Assembly: GCA_964397255.1 (NCBI GenBank)
Contig: CAYNHQ010000001.1
Coordinates: forward strand, 310,001 to 374,000
DNA: 64,000 bases
Reading direction: 5' to 3'
From: CAYNHQ01 sp964397255
GTDB taxonomy: Bacteria; Bdellovibrionota_G; JALEGL01; DATDPG01
The translations under genes were made by a program, and so were the position numbers. Shown here in pieces: positions 35,020 to 44,198 of this stretch. Under the pieces are notes generated by a model. It made no database searches, was not told the DNA's origin, and saw only the letters and a list, made by a program, of their open reading frames with translations. Each line of letters begins with the position of its first letter. Position 1 is the first letter of the stretch.

Positions 35020-35309
35020 TAGAAATGATTTTCCAAAATGGGATCCACAATACGTGAAGAGAAGTGAACATCTTCCTCATGAAATTCCACATCCACCTTG
35101 GTTCGGTCGAGGATGTAGATGACTTGTGGTTCGTAAATGCGAGCCCGAATTTCAAGCGCTTCGAGTTCGATGGGCTTCCCCTGCGCCAAGTTTTTGGAGA
35201 GAGACTTAAATATCTCTGAGCGTTCGGCAGGACGGGAAGGTTCTTCACCTCGTGCACTTGCGAACAAGAAGAAAAGAGCCCCGACGCTGTACGCGAAACG
35301 TCGGATCAT
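35019..35309 (-). CDS. Small secreted protein of the TPR/AgmX operon
   Basis: 96 residues with a signal peptide (MIRRFAYSVGALFFLFASARG) cut before EEPSRP. The mature protein is about 75 residues, acidic, with LEALEIRARIYEPQVIYIL and KVDVEFHEEDVHFSSRIVDPI, reminiscent of a beta-sandwich or secretin-like short domain. No family recognised. It overlaps the TPR gene upstream by four bases and the AgmX-like gene downstream by one base, so it is a firm member of this operon. Confidence 0.7.
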   Translation of the reverse strand: MIRRFAYSVGALFFLFASARGEEPSRPAERSEIFKSLSKNLAQGKPIELEALEIRARIYEPQVIYILDRTKVDVEFHEEDVHFSSRIVDPILENHF

Positions 35310-38300
35310 TTTGCACCTCGAGTTAGCGGCTCACATAACTTTAGATCTTTCATGATTTGAGGATGATAACTTCCTCCTGACTTCGCAGCGACTTCAAAGA
35401 AACGGCAGGCATCATCATATCGGCGAACGTCGAATAGAAGCTTGGCTCGGTTTGCGATCGACTCAGGATGAGTGCTTTGTTCGGCGGACGCGAGCAATGC
35501 CGATCGAAGAACCATATCGCGCGGATGCTGAAGGGCTAAGGCCAGATCTCGGACGACCGTCAAATCGTCCGGGGCCATTGTTTTTGCTCTCTCTAAAAGG
35601 AGGCGTGCAATGCTGTTATGTCCCTCGCCCCTATAGACATAAGCTAATGCTTGCAGAGCTTTGACAGAGCGCGAATGACTTCGAAGATTGTTATGGGCCA
35701 GCGTCATAGCTTCCTTGGTTTTTTTAAGTATCATCTTTACGTTCACGAGTAAGATTGTCCCTTCTTCATCGTCCGGATTTTCACGCAAGAGTGTTTCAAG
35801 CAACGTTTCTGCGGCCTTATATTTTCCTCCCACCAATGCGACAATAGCTCGGCCCCGAAGAGAATAAATGGGAAGATCACTCGGAATGGATCCCGCGAGA
35901 TGATTCGCTTCACTTGCATTTCCATTGATCGCTTCCAGCAGGGCCAAATTGTAAAGCGCGGCCGCGTATTCAGGGTACGCAAAAAGGGCGCGACGATAAC
36001 CTTCCATGGCTTTGGCTCGATCGGAGGAGGACCAAATAGAATGAAGGGCGAGGTTTGCTTTGGTCACTTCTTCCGCCGCAACTTGAGGATTAACTGTCAA
36101 TGTGGTTGAAGCATCAGCCAAGAGAACGACTCCTCGAGGGAACCAGACTTGCTGAGAGGAATGAGTAGGCTCCATCGGGCGGAGATCGGGAAGGAGATTT
36201 TCCACCCAAAGAGCCGGTTCCTTCGGAGGAAGGATCGGGGGGAGACCCGCCCCGATCATTTCGTCAGCCAAGGAGGACAAATAGGTTTCCGGAAGCTCGT
36301 TTTTAGCAAGCTGATCATAGGAACTTTTGAGCGCCTGTTTGGCTTTTTCTTGTAACGGTTTAATGAGGTCTGCCACCGCCTTCGTAAATTCCTCTTTTTG
36401 ATCTTCGGGGGCCCGTAATTTCTGTAAAGACACAATGAACTCTCGATAGGCGAGACCTAAATCATAGAGAGCCGAAGCATTCGCGCGAACGGACCCCAAA
36501 CGCAGGGTCTCCACTACACTTTTTTCCAATCCTCCTACAGCGGCCGCCTTTTGTTTAAAGGAGGCAGCGAGCGAAGAAAGCGTATTTGAAACTAGCGCGA
36601 TCGACGTCGCGTGGACGCGTTCGTGAGCAATGCGGGCCGCTTTTATCGAAGCGATAGCGACTCGACCCGCAATTTGATTCTCCTTATGGAGAGAGCGGTT
36701 GAGGCGAGTCGCCAGATTTTCAAGTTCCTGGGCTTTCGAGTTTTCTCCTTTTTGCCAAGACATTCGTGCCGCTTCGGAGGCGGCTTCCACTCTTTTGAGT
36801 TCCGGCGCGGAGGTTCGTGAAGCGAGCGCCCTTCGAATGGCGAGCGCATTTTGATCATCTCCCTGATCTTCAGCGATTTCAGCGGCACGTAGTTCAATTT
36901 CCGCTCTCCTCTCTCCACTTTTTAAGCGGGAGGCCAGGGACAACATCGATTTTGCTCGCTCTTCTCCGGACGGGTTGACTGATTCAAGCGCCGCAAGATT
37001 GAAAAGTGCGGTTTCGTAGTTCTCAGCGGAGGGATTCGAGTCGATCGCCTTGCGATATTCTGCGCTCGCACGGTCGATCTCAAAGGTGGCGTCCAAAAGG
37101 ATCGCAAGTTCGAAATGTCCGTTTGCCGCCTCGGTGCTCTTCGGATATTGGGCGATTAATTCTTCCAGGGCTTTTTGAGAAGTTTCGAAATCTCCATTCT
37201 TTTTTGAAACGGCAAAGGCATTAAATAGTGCCTTCGGGGCTAACGTTGACTCCGGGAATCGTTTTTGAAAAGTCATGTAGGCTTTTGAAGAAGCTTTTGG
37301 ATCGGGAAGAGCTCCCGCTCCTTTGAAGGCCGTTGACTCACGAAGCTCAACCAATTTCGATTTCATGGAATGATTGAGTTCTGAGTGATGACTCAAAATG
37401 TCGTCTGCCGCCGAAGAAGCCTCGTTCCATTTCTTTTCGCCGACATACGTGTCTACGTAAGCCAGGAGCGATTCCGAACTCCATTCGCTCGACGGGTATT
37501 TCTCCGCGATGGACCGAAATTCCGCTCGCGCCTCTTCATGGTGACCGGTCTTTTCGAGAATCGTCGCACTCCGATACTTCGCTTTTGGAACTCGTGGGTC
37601 AGCGGGCGCACGTTTCGCGAAATTATCGATCGCACGAACCAATTGATTTACATCATTTTCCGAATCCCCGTTGGATTTGGAGAGAGCGGCGTCGATTCCT
37701 CCTCGGTCGGTCAAAATCTTCTCTCGCGCTGCAACAATGTTGTAAAGGGCGTTGGAAAAATGGTCCCCATACTTATCGTTTCGAACGACCGAATCATATT
37801 CGGATACCGCTTCGCGATATTTCATTTGCGAGAAGAAAATCTCTCCTCGTCGAAATGTGGCATCGTAATCCGAACGCGTGCCTGGATAAAGCTTAGTGAT
37901 CCTTTGATAAGCTTCCATCGCTTCTGTTTTCTTGCCGGCGACTTCGTATTGGCCTGCGATACTCAGTTGCGCTCGCTCAAGGAGACGATCGGCTGTGGCA
38001 ATCGCGTGAACGTCGCTTCCATTTTTCTGTCGCCAGGGAGAATCTTGCCCAAGGAGACGAATGACCCGCGCTTTTTCCGACAGTGAAGCCGAGCTGTTCA
38101 TTTCATCGAGCAATTTCACGCGGGCTTCCAGAAACTCGGGAAGCTCCGGAGAAAGTGAATAACGCTCAATGGCAAGGTCGTAACTTGCAAGGGCATCACG
38201 TTTCTCACCCCGATCGACTTGAATCTCCGCCATTCGCTTCACCACTTGCATCGAATACGGTTTCCAGCCGGTCTTATTAAATACATTCTCCGCGGACCAC

Positions 38301-40921
38301 CGTCCGCCGGACCGGTACATGCTAAAGGCCACATATTCGGTCGCTTCCTCCGCGAAATCGACAAATTGTTTTCTCTTTTCCGGTGGAAGTTGTTCGCTGT
38401 AATCCAAAAGAATCAAAAAATGGGCTATGGCCGAGTCATATTTTCCCGTCAGATAATTGGCCCAGGCCAGTTTGTAGAGAGCTTTGTCATAAAAATAATT
38501 AAACCCTCGCGCCAGAACCGCTTGATAATGGGGTATGGCCTTTGTGAATTGCCGCTCGGCGAAATAAAATTCACCGATTCGTAATTCCACTTCCGGCACC
38601 AGCGAGCTTTTCGGAAATTCCAAAACCAATTGCTCAAAAGTTTCTCGAGAACGCCTGTTCTCACCTTGAGCGAGCTCCGCGTGTCCGAGGAGGTAGAGCG
38701 CACTGTCACGATAGGGAAAGGCACGGTATTCCTTTTGAATACGCTCCAATGGGGCAATCGCTCGTCCCCGGTCGTACAAGGGGAGTTTCGCCTTTGGATC
38801 GATTCCCTCAAACGCCTGTGTTACCGCTTGCTCCCGCTCAAAGTTTAATTGCGCGAGTCGGTAGAGCGCATAAGGGGTTTGAGGACCGGCAGGGTATTTA
38901 TCCACCAGTTCCCGATACACCAGCGCGGTTTTTTCCCGCTCGGTTTCCCTTCGATCCATGATATCCGTCTCGCGAATTTTGCCGAAACGCTCGTAACGAG
39001 AGCGGTCGAGCTCCATTCGAGACTGAATTTCTTGGTCGATTCCATGTTGAAATTCATTGGCGGCGGTTTCAAAATGAGTAGCGTCCTTAAGGCGTTCCAG
39101 TACGGCCTCATTCTTCGTGTCGGGCGTTTGGATTGGCGGGATATTTCTTTGCTTTGTTTCCACACTACCAAGCCGCTCTTCCATCGAAACTGTTTCCCTT
39201 GATCCTTCCTCCCGAACTGTGGCCATCTCTCGATCAAAACTTCGCAGCCGCTCGTACCTGGCCTCGCCCAGGCGCCAACGGAAACGGCCAAGAATGATCG
39301 CCATATCTTTCTGGCTTTGCACCAGGACATGGCGTAGCGCATCTCTTGAATCACGACGAAGCATTTCTCTCGCCTTTTGAAGACTGGACTCGGAAGCCGA
39401 AAGCGTGGAAGCGAGTCTCGGCACAGCCGCAGAAAATGAAGCGGTCCGGGCCTTTTCTTTCGCCAATATGGTAGCGCGAAGTTGATCGATGTGCGCAAAT
39501 GTATCGGTCTTCTCAGGAGCTTTTGCTCGCTGAAGTCGGAGAAGAGATTCTTCCTGCCGTGCAACCTTGGACCGAATTCTTAGTCGAAACGATTCAAGCT
39601 GATCCTTCAACGCTTGCAATTCATTCATGCTCTTACGCCCAGCCGCAAGCCGCTTCCGGACGTCGCTTTTAAATTGCAGCGCCTCTTTTTCTCTTTCCCC
39701 AAGCAAGGTCTTCCAGTTGATCCAGATGTGTCGATCGACTTCCAGCAACGATTGGTTGATTTCTTCCACATTGCTTTGAAGTTCCTCCGTATCGTGCAAA
39801 GCCTTTTCCGTTTGGCGGATCAAAGTGGGAGTCTCGTAAGTTTCGCCCACCAATTTTCGTTCAATTTCGTTGAGCTGCTCTAAGAGGAAGACCCCTTCAA
39901 TCGTTATGGCATTGGGCTCATCCAACTCACGTTTCAATCCTTCCAAGAGCAACCTTTTTTCGCGAACCTCATCGATGTCTCGATTAATCTCCGTTAACAC
40001 ACCAAGGTAAAAACGAACGGTGGGATTCCTTTCCAAAAAATTTCGACCGAGGGGTGGAAGAATCGCACGGGAGGGCTCCTCTCCCAAATGGGGATCGATC
40101 TCGGCAAGAAGTTCTTCTTCCTTTCCACGGTAAGTTTCGAGCGCCCGGCGAGTCGAATCCTCCTCAAAAGCAAATCGATCGGTCAATTGCTCCAGTACCT
40201 GAATCCCTCGTTCAAGGCCGTCGCTTTTTTGGCTAAGGCGCGCAAAGAGATAACCTGCTTCCGGCAGACGCCGGCTCTCCGGATATAATGCAAAGAGGAG
40301 ATCGATATCGGTCGCGGCAAGTTCCGGTCGGCCGAGTTTCACATGTGCCCAAGCAGATTCCTCAAGATTGTCCTCATAGAGCGGGCTTTTCTTCGAAACT
40401 TGTGCGTAGTGATCGGCGGCTACCTGATACTCTCCTCGATCAAATGCTAAGCGCGCAAGGGCGGCATGAGCCGCAGAAGCAATCTCGATATGCGTCGTTC
40501 CGGCAAGTTGCAACGACGTGGAAAAGGATGTTAGCGCTTCATTTGTTTTTTTCGCCCCAAGGAAAACGACTCCTCGCAGATACTCCCCTTTTGCTCTCCA
40601 CTCCATCGAAGCATCGTCCTTGGGAATTCGATTGATCCACTCGAGAGATTCATTTTCGAGTCCGAGGAGATAAGCATGTCTCGCCAATCGGAAGGTTGCT
40701 TCGGCAGACACATCCGACTCATGTGAAAGTTCTCTATAGGTCGCTAGAGAAATAGCGGGTCGACGAAGTCGCGCCAAGATTTCTCGAGACGCATATGAAC
40801 CCGGTATCGATAAATTGGTTGAAAGTTTGGAGACGATTTTTTCGACGCGCGCGATGTCCGCATCGGGGAAACCTCCGGCGATGGCCATCGCCGGAAAAAG
40901 ACATAAAACGAACCCCTTCAC
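35306..40921 (-). CDS. Giant TPR-repeat secreted protein (1871 residues)
   Basis: Starts with a signal peptide (MKGFVLCLFPAMAIAG). The rest is nearly all helical repeats: TPR-like units in the first 240 residues, a long coiled-coil-rich section (about 280-640), then many more TPRs (e.g. YALYRLAQLNFERE, ALYLLGHAELAQGENRRSRE, KALYKLAWANYLTGKYDSAIAHF, YNLALLEAINGNASEANHL). It should sit in the periplasm as a long scaffold. Myxobacterial gliding loci encode similar very large TPR proteins beside AgmX-type and ExbBD proteins; that parallel is the basis for the proposed role. It starts 8 bases after the coiled-coil protein gene and overlaps the small gene downstream. Confidence 0.85.
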   Translation of the reverse strand: MKGFVLCLFPAMAIAGGFPDADIARVEKIVSKLSTNLSIPGSYASREILARLRRPAISLATYRELSHESDVSAEATFRLARHAYLLGLENESLEWINRIPKDDASMEWRAKGEYLRGVVFLGAKKTNEALTSFSTSLQLAGTTHIEIASAAHAALARLAFDRGEYQVAADHYAQVSKKSPLYEDNLEESAWAHVKLGRPELAATDIDLLFALYPESRRLPEAGYLFARLSQKSDGLERGIQVLEQLTDRFAFEEDSTRRALETYRGKEEELLAEIDPHLGEEPSRAILPPLGRNFLERNPTVRFYLGVLTEINRDIDEVREKRLLLEGLKRELDEPNAITIEGVFLLEQLNEIERKLVGETYETPTLIRQTEKALHDTEELQSNVEEINQSLLEVDRHIWINWKTLLGEREKEALQFKSDVRKRLAAGRKSMNELQALKDQLESFRLRIRSKVARQEESLLRLQRAKAPEKTDTFAHIDQLRATILAKEKARTASFSAAVPRLASTLSASESSLQKAREMLRRDSRDALRHVLVQSQKDMAIILGRFRWRLGEARYERLRSFDREMATVREEGSRETVSMEERLGSVETKQRNIPPIQTPDTKNEAVLERLKDATHFETAANEFQHGIDQEIQSRMELDRSRYERFGKIRETDIMDRRETEREKTALVYRELVDKYPAGPQTPYALYRLAQLNFEREQAVTQAFEGIDPKAKLPLYDRGRAIAPLERIQKEYRAFPYRDSALYLLGHAELAQGENRRSRETFEQLVLEFPKSSLVPEVELRIGEFYFAERQFTKAIPHYQAVLARGFNYFYDKALYKLAWANYLTGKYDSAIAHFLILLDYSEQLPPEKRKQFVDFAEEATEYVAFSMYRSGGRWSAENVFNKTGWKPYSMQVVKRMAEIQVDRGEKRDALASYDLAIERYSLSPELPEFLEARVKLLDEMNSSASLSEKARVIRLLGQDSPWRQKNGSDVHAIATADRLLERAQLSIAGQYEVAGKKTEAMEAYQRITKLYPGTRSDYDATFRRGEIFFSQMKYREAVSEYDSVVRNDKYGDHFSNALYNIVAAREKILTDRGGIDAALSKSNGDSENDVNQLVRAIDNFAKRAPADPRVPKAKYRSATILEKTGHHEEARAEFRSIAEKYPSSEWSSESLLAYVDTYVGEKKWNEASSAADDILSHHSELNHSMKSKLVELRESTAFKGAGALPDPKASSKAYMTFQKRFPESTLAPKALFNAFAVSKKNGDFETSQKALEELIAQYPKSTEAANGHFELAILLDATFEIDRASAEYRKAIDSNPSAENYETALFNLAALESVNPSGEERAKSMLSLASRLKSGERRAEIELRAAEIAEDQGDDQNALAIRRALASRTSAPELKRVEAASEAARMSWQKGENSKAQELENLATRLNRSLHKENQIAGRVAIASIKAARIAHERVHATSIALVSNTLSSLAASFKQKAAAVGGLEKSVVETLRLGSVRANASALYDLGLAYREFIVSLQKLRAPEDQKEEFTKAVADLIKPLQEKAKQALKSSYDQLAKNELPETYLSSLADEMIGAGLPPILPPKEPALWVENLLPDLRPMEPTHSSQQVWFPRGVVLLADASTTLTVNPQVAAEEVTKANLALHSIWSSSDRAKAMEGYRRALFAYPEYAAALYNLALLEAINGNASEANHLAGSIPSDLPIYSLRGRAIVALVGGKYKAAETLLETLLRENPDDEEGTILLVNVKMILKKTKEAMTLAHNNLRSHSRSVKALQALAYVYRGEGHNSIARLLLERAKTMAPDDLTVVRDLALALQHPRDMVLRSALLASAEQSTHPESIANRAKLLFDVRRYDDACRFFEVAAKSGGSYHPQIMKDLKLCEPLTRGAK

Positions 40922-40929
40922 TTAGAGTC

Positions 40930-41559
40930 CTACTGCGCGACCTCGGAACCCCACTCTTTAGTAGTCCGAATATCAAGCGCGAGTCGCTCGGCGACGTCTT
41001 TCTTAAAGTATCCTCGATCGAGCGCAGTTAATTTCACTTCCGCCGATTTTCCGTAATCGACAGAAAATTTTTCAACTCCTTTTAAATTGAATTTGTGATC
41101 TTTCTCGTAGGAAAGCATCGTGTAAATCGATTTGTCGGATCCGCGATATAGAAGCCAAATCTCCAACGTATGATCTCCCGCCGGTATGTCTCCGTCGAAA
41201 ATCAGAAAATCCTCATCGACGGGTTTTTTCTTGGCGGCGGCGGAACTTTCTTCGGTATCAATTTTGGAAATTAAATTGCCGTCCAATCGAAATTCAGCCG
41301 AAGACAGGGCGAAGAAACCTTCGGCCTGATTTGAGAATCGAATCACCGCTTTCGTCCCCATAATCTTTCCCCGAAGCACCGCCTCTTCCAACTCACGAGC
41401 GCGCGCTTTTGACTGAAATACTCCCTCTTTGAGCTGAGTGACCTTTTCTTCCATTTCTCGAAGGGCCTTTTGATCAGAAGCGTCAGCCTGCTCCTGAGTC
41501 CAGCCCCGGGATGAAAAAACGACCAAAGATATTAGAAAAATTGCAGTTTTTACCCTCAT
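40930..41559 (-). CDS. Secreted coiled-coil protein heading the TPR/AgmX operon
   Basis: 209 residues: signal peptide (MRVKTAIFLISLVVFSSRGWT), then a coiled coil (about 30-70, LREMEEKVTQLKEGVFQSKARARELEEAV) and a beta-rich C-terminal half (FFALSSAEFRLDGNLI, GDIPAGDHTLEIWLLYRGSDKSIYTML, KFNLKGVEKFSVDYGKSAEVKL). Similar proteins occur beside giant TPR and AgmX-like genes in myxobacteria, often misnamed as dihydrolipoamide acetyltransferases; I recall this pattern but cannot search it. ATG 41559 is chosen because the longer ORF (to 41631) lacks a signal peptide at its start. Confidence 0.7.
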   Translation of the reverse strand: MRVKTAIFLISLVVFSSRGWTQEQADASDQKALREMEEKVTQLKEGVFQSKARARELEEAVLRGKIMGTKAVIRFSNQAEGFFALSSAEFRLDGNLISKIDTEESSAAAKKKPVDEDFLIFDGDIPAGDHTLEIWLLYRGSDKSIYTMLSYEKDHKFNLKGVEKFSVDYGKSAEVKLTALDRGYFKKDVAERLALDIRTTKEWGSEVAQ

Positions 41560-41652
41560 GGAAGGTTGATCGTAGACGGAATATGAGGGGAGGCAAGCGA
41601 AAGAAGGAGGGCCTTGACCGAGATTATCCACAATGACATATTGCGTTACAAA

Positions 41653-43512
41653 ATGGAGAGTCGCTGTTTTCAGTTTGTCCTGCTTGGCCCCTTATTTGTC
41701 ATTTTTCTTTTTGCCTGTGGTGGTCAATCGAAAAAATCCGAATCTTCTGGCGACACTGGAGGGAATCCAAGTCCACCCGGACCTCCAACGGGTACGGCAA
41801 GCATTGAAGGCAAAGCAGTCGTTGAACTTGTTGACACTTTTGCCAAGCCTTCGCCGGAAGCCCTGACCAATAATTGGGAGCCGGGAGAACAAATCCTCGT
41901 TGCAAAATCAGGAGTATCAGAAGACCAAGTCAGAAAAGCTGCTGCGGAAAAAGGGTTGGAAGTTCTACTCAAGAGTGGAACTTCGAATATCTATTTGGCC
42001 AACTGCAAAAAAACGCGACAGGCCTGGAAGTCAAAATTGACTCAACTTGTTCCCGGACAATCGATCGATAATTTTCGTTCCACTATGCAGGGCCAGAGTT
42101 TCGCTCAAATGAGGCAATTGGCGCAAAACGCGAACGTATTTGAACGTGTGACTCCAAACTATCTTCTTACGTATAAACAAGAACAGGTAGATTACATTGA
42201 AAATCGCGATCAATGGGCTCTGACACAATGGCAAATGGAGGATATTTGGACCCGCTTTGGTCATGGAAAAGAGGAAGTTCGTGTGGCCGTGATTGACACA
42301 GGACTCTTTCGAAATCATCCTAATTTAGATTCACGAATTGATTGGGCGAATGGTTATGACTTTGTTTCCGATGCCAGCCGATCGGGGGATGACGATGGAT
42401 TTGACAATGATCCCTCGGAAAACTCTTCCATGGGCAGTGGCTTTCATGGAACACATGTTTCAGGAATTATCGCTTCCTATTCAGATGCCAACCAAAAGAT
42501 TCAAGGAATCGCAGGAGGGATAAAAATTATTCCTCTTCGTGCGCTGGCAGCCGATGGAGGTACGAACTTCGATATTGCTCAGGCGGTTCTTTACGCGGCA
42601 GGTTTGAAAAACGCGACGGATCATGTGGCCAATCCGCGGGCAGATATCATTAATATGAGTTTGGGAGGCTCTGGATATAGCCCGGTCCTGGGGGATGCAA
42701 TTCGGAAAGCAACTGAAGCGGGCCTTATAGTGATTGCAGCGGCAGGAAATGAGCACACGACAACCCCCTCCTATCCCGCGGCACTGCCGGAAGTCATTGG
42801 TGTGGGAGCGCTCGATCCGGACGGCGAACGCGCTCCCTACTCGAATGGTGGAACGAATGTCGATGTGATGGCTCCCGGAGGCGCGGAAGATCGAAGAGCC
42901 CCTTGGGGCTCCACGGGGATCTTTGGCGGAATTTTGAGCACGTTTGCCGCTCGTGATCGGCCGATGGTGGAGTGGATGAGCGGTACATCGATGGCTTCGC
43001 CTCATATCTCTGCATTGGTGGCATTGATGCTGAGCCAAAACAAATCGCTGACGGCGCCCCAAATTCGAAAATTTCTTTTTGACGCTACCGATTCCATGGC
43101 TTGTGAAGCCAATCTTTGTGGCCGTGGGAAGGCAAATCCAGCGAAGGCTCTTGAGTCTGCCAAGAATGGTAAACCGGTGGACCGCAAAGATCCCACAGAG
43201 GTCTTCATTGTTCTCACAGATACGAAGGGAAGTTTGATCAGCTGGACATCTACTTCCAACGATAAAAACTATGCATTCTCTCTCAGTCATATTCCCACCG
43301 GTGAATTCTATGTTCGAATAGGTACCGATCAGGATGGAAATGGAACCGTCTGCGACGAAGCTAAAGATTACTGCGGTTATCTGGGAAGCGGATCATCCCC
43401 GGATGTGGTAAGAGTCAGCAGTGGCCAAAAGATTTCCAACCTTGAAATCCACGCTCGAATAAACAGTGCCGGAGGTTGGAAAATGGAGCTCTTAGGAGGT
43501 AAACGGTCATGA
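41653..43512 (+). CDS. Subtilisin-like (S8) serine protease lipoprotein
   Basis: About 619 residues. The signal MESRCFQFVLLGPLFVIFLFAC ends in a lipobox Cys followed by a Gly/Ser/Pro-rich spacer. An inhibitor-like prodomain (about 50-175: ILVAKSGVSEDQVRKAAAEKG, FERVTPNYLL) precedes the catalytic domain with Asp in VAVIDTGL (about 215), His in GFHGTHVSGIIA (about 266) and Ser in SGTSMASPHIS (about 446). A C-terminal beta domain (about 515-600) has TDQDGNGTVCDEAKDYCG, a calcium-loop-like run with a likely disulphide. It should be cell-surface or periplasmic. ATG 41653 has no strong ribosome site; the earlier frame to 41614 is less likely. Confidence 0.92.
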   Translation: MESRCFQFVLLGPLFVIFLFACGGQSKKSESSGDTGGNPSPPGPPTGTASIEGKAVVELVDTFAKPSPEALTNNWEPGEQILVAKSGVSEDQVRKAAAEKGLEVLLKSGTSNIYLANCKKTRQAWKSKLTQLVPGQSIDNFRSTMQGQSFAQMRQLAQNANVFERVTPNYLLTYKQEQVDYIENRDQWALTQWQMEDIWTRFGHGKEEVRVAVIDTGLFRNHPNLDSRIDWANGYDFVSDASRSGDDDGFDNDPSENSSMGSGFHGTHVSGIIASYSDANQKIQGIAGGIKIIPLRALAADGGTNFDIAQAVLYAAGLKNATDHVANPRADIINMSLGGSGYSPVLGDAIRKATEAGLIVIAAAGNEHTTTPSYPAALPEVIGVGALDPDGERAPYSNGGTNVDVMAPGGAEDRRAPWGSTGIFGGILSTFAARDRPMVEWMSGTSMASPHISALVALMLSQNKSLTAPQIRKFLFDATDSMACEANLCGRGKANPAKALESAKNGKPVDRKDPTEVFIVLTDTKGSLISWTSTSNDKNYAFSLSHIPTGEFYVRIGTDQDGNGTVCDEAKDYCGYLGSGSSPDVVRVSSGQKISNLEIHARINSAGGWKMELLGGKRS

Positions 43513-44171
43513 AAACATTTCTATTCGCTTTCGTTCTACTTGTTCAGAGCACGATGAATGTATATGCACAGCAGTCGGAACCGCCCCATCGCTGTTCTTC
43601 AATTGGGAAAAGCGACTGGTGCACCGTCCTCGACCGAGATTCGGAAAGTTTTTCAAAGTTCGGTGATCCCGATAAGGACTATTTCTACGAGGCGAGACAT
43701 CTACCGGCTTTTGAAAAGATCCACGACACTCTGTTAAATCCACGCTACGACAATGGCTCGGACCATCGGAATTCGATCGACGACTCGAATGGTTTTATTG
43801 CTTTGGCTATTGTGGTGAAAAAATGTCAGACTGGCCCATGCAAAATCGAGCTGCGAAATCCGCGGGTAGAGATAAATTCCACGACGCATGAGAAAGAACT
43901 GGTCATTCAATATTTTCGGAATGAGCCGAACTCCCAAAATTTGCAGTCGCAGCAGCAACGAAAAGCCCTTTCAGATCGCCAGCTGCTCATTGTCACGACA
44001 AAGCCGTTGGGCGCTCTTCCCGGTTATTTGCAACAGAATTTACAGAGTCTAAATATAACGAATTGGAACAGTATCCCCCATGTAGCGATTGAAGTGATGG
44101 GGTATGACGGGTCGGTTACGGCTAGACCCTACGCAGTACGCGAAAGCCGATTTCCTGCGCCTTCCGAATAG
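43509..44171 (+). CDS. Secreted protein coupled to the S8 protease
   Basis: 220 residues with a signal peptide (MKTFLFAFVLLVQSTMNVYA) and four to five Cys in the first 110 residues (CSSIGKSDWC, KKCQTGPC), suggesting disulphides. It overlaps the protease stop by ATGA, so the two are made together; GGAGG lies just before the ATG. Possible roles are protease inhibitor, chaperone or substrate, but no family is recognised and the link is from position only. Confidence 0.65.
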   Translation: MKTFLFAFVLLVQSTMNVYAQQSEPPHRCSSIGKSDWCTVLDRDSESFSKFGDPDKDYFYEARHLPAFEKIHDTLLNPRYDNGSDHRNSIDDSNGFIALAIVVKKCQTGPCKIELRNPRVEINSTTHEKELVIQYFRNEPNSQNLQSQQQRKALSDRQLLIVTTKPLGALPGYLQQNLQSLNITNWNSIPHVAIEVMGYDGSVTARPYAVRESRFPAPSE

Positions 44172-44198
44172 GCCCGAGTCTGTTATAACGTCGGAAGA

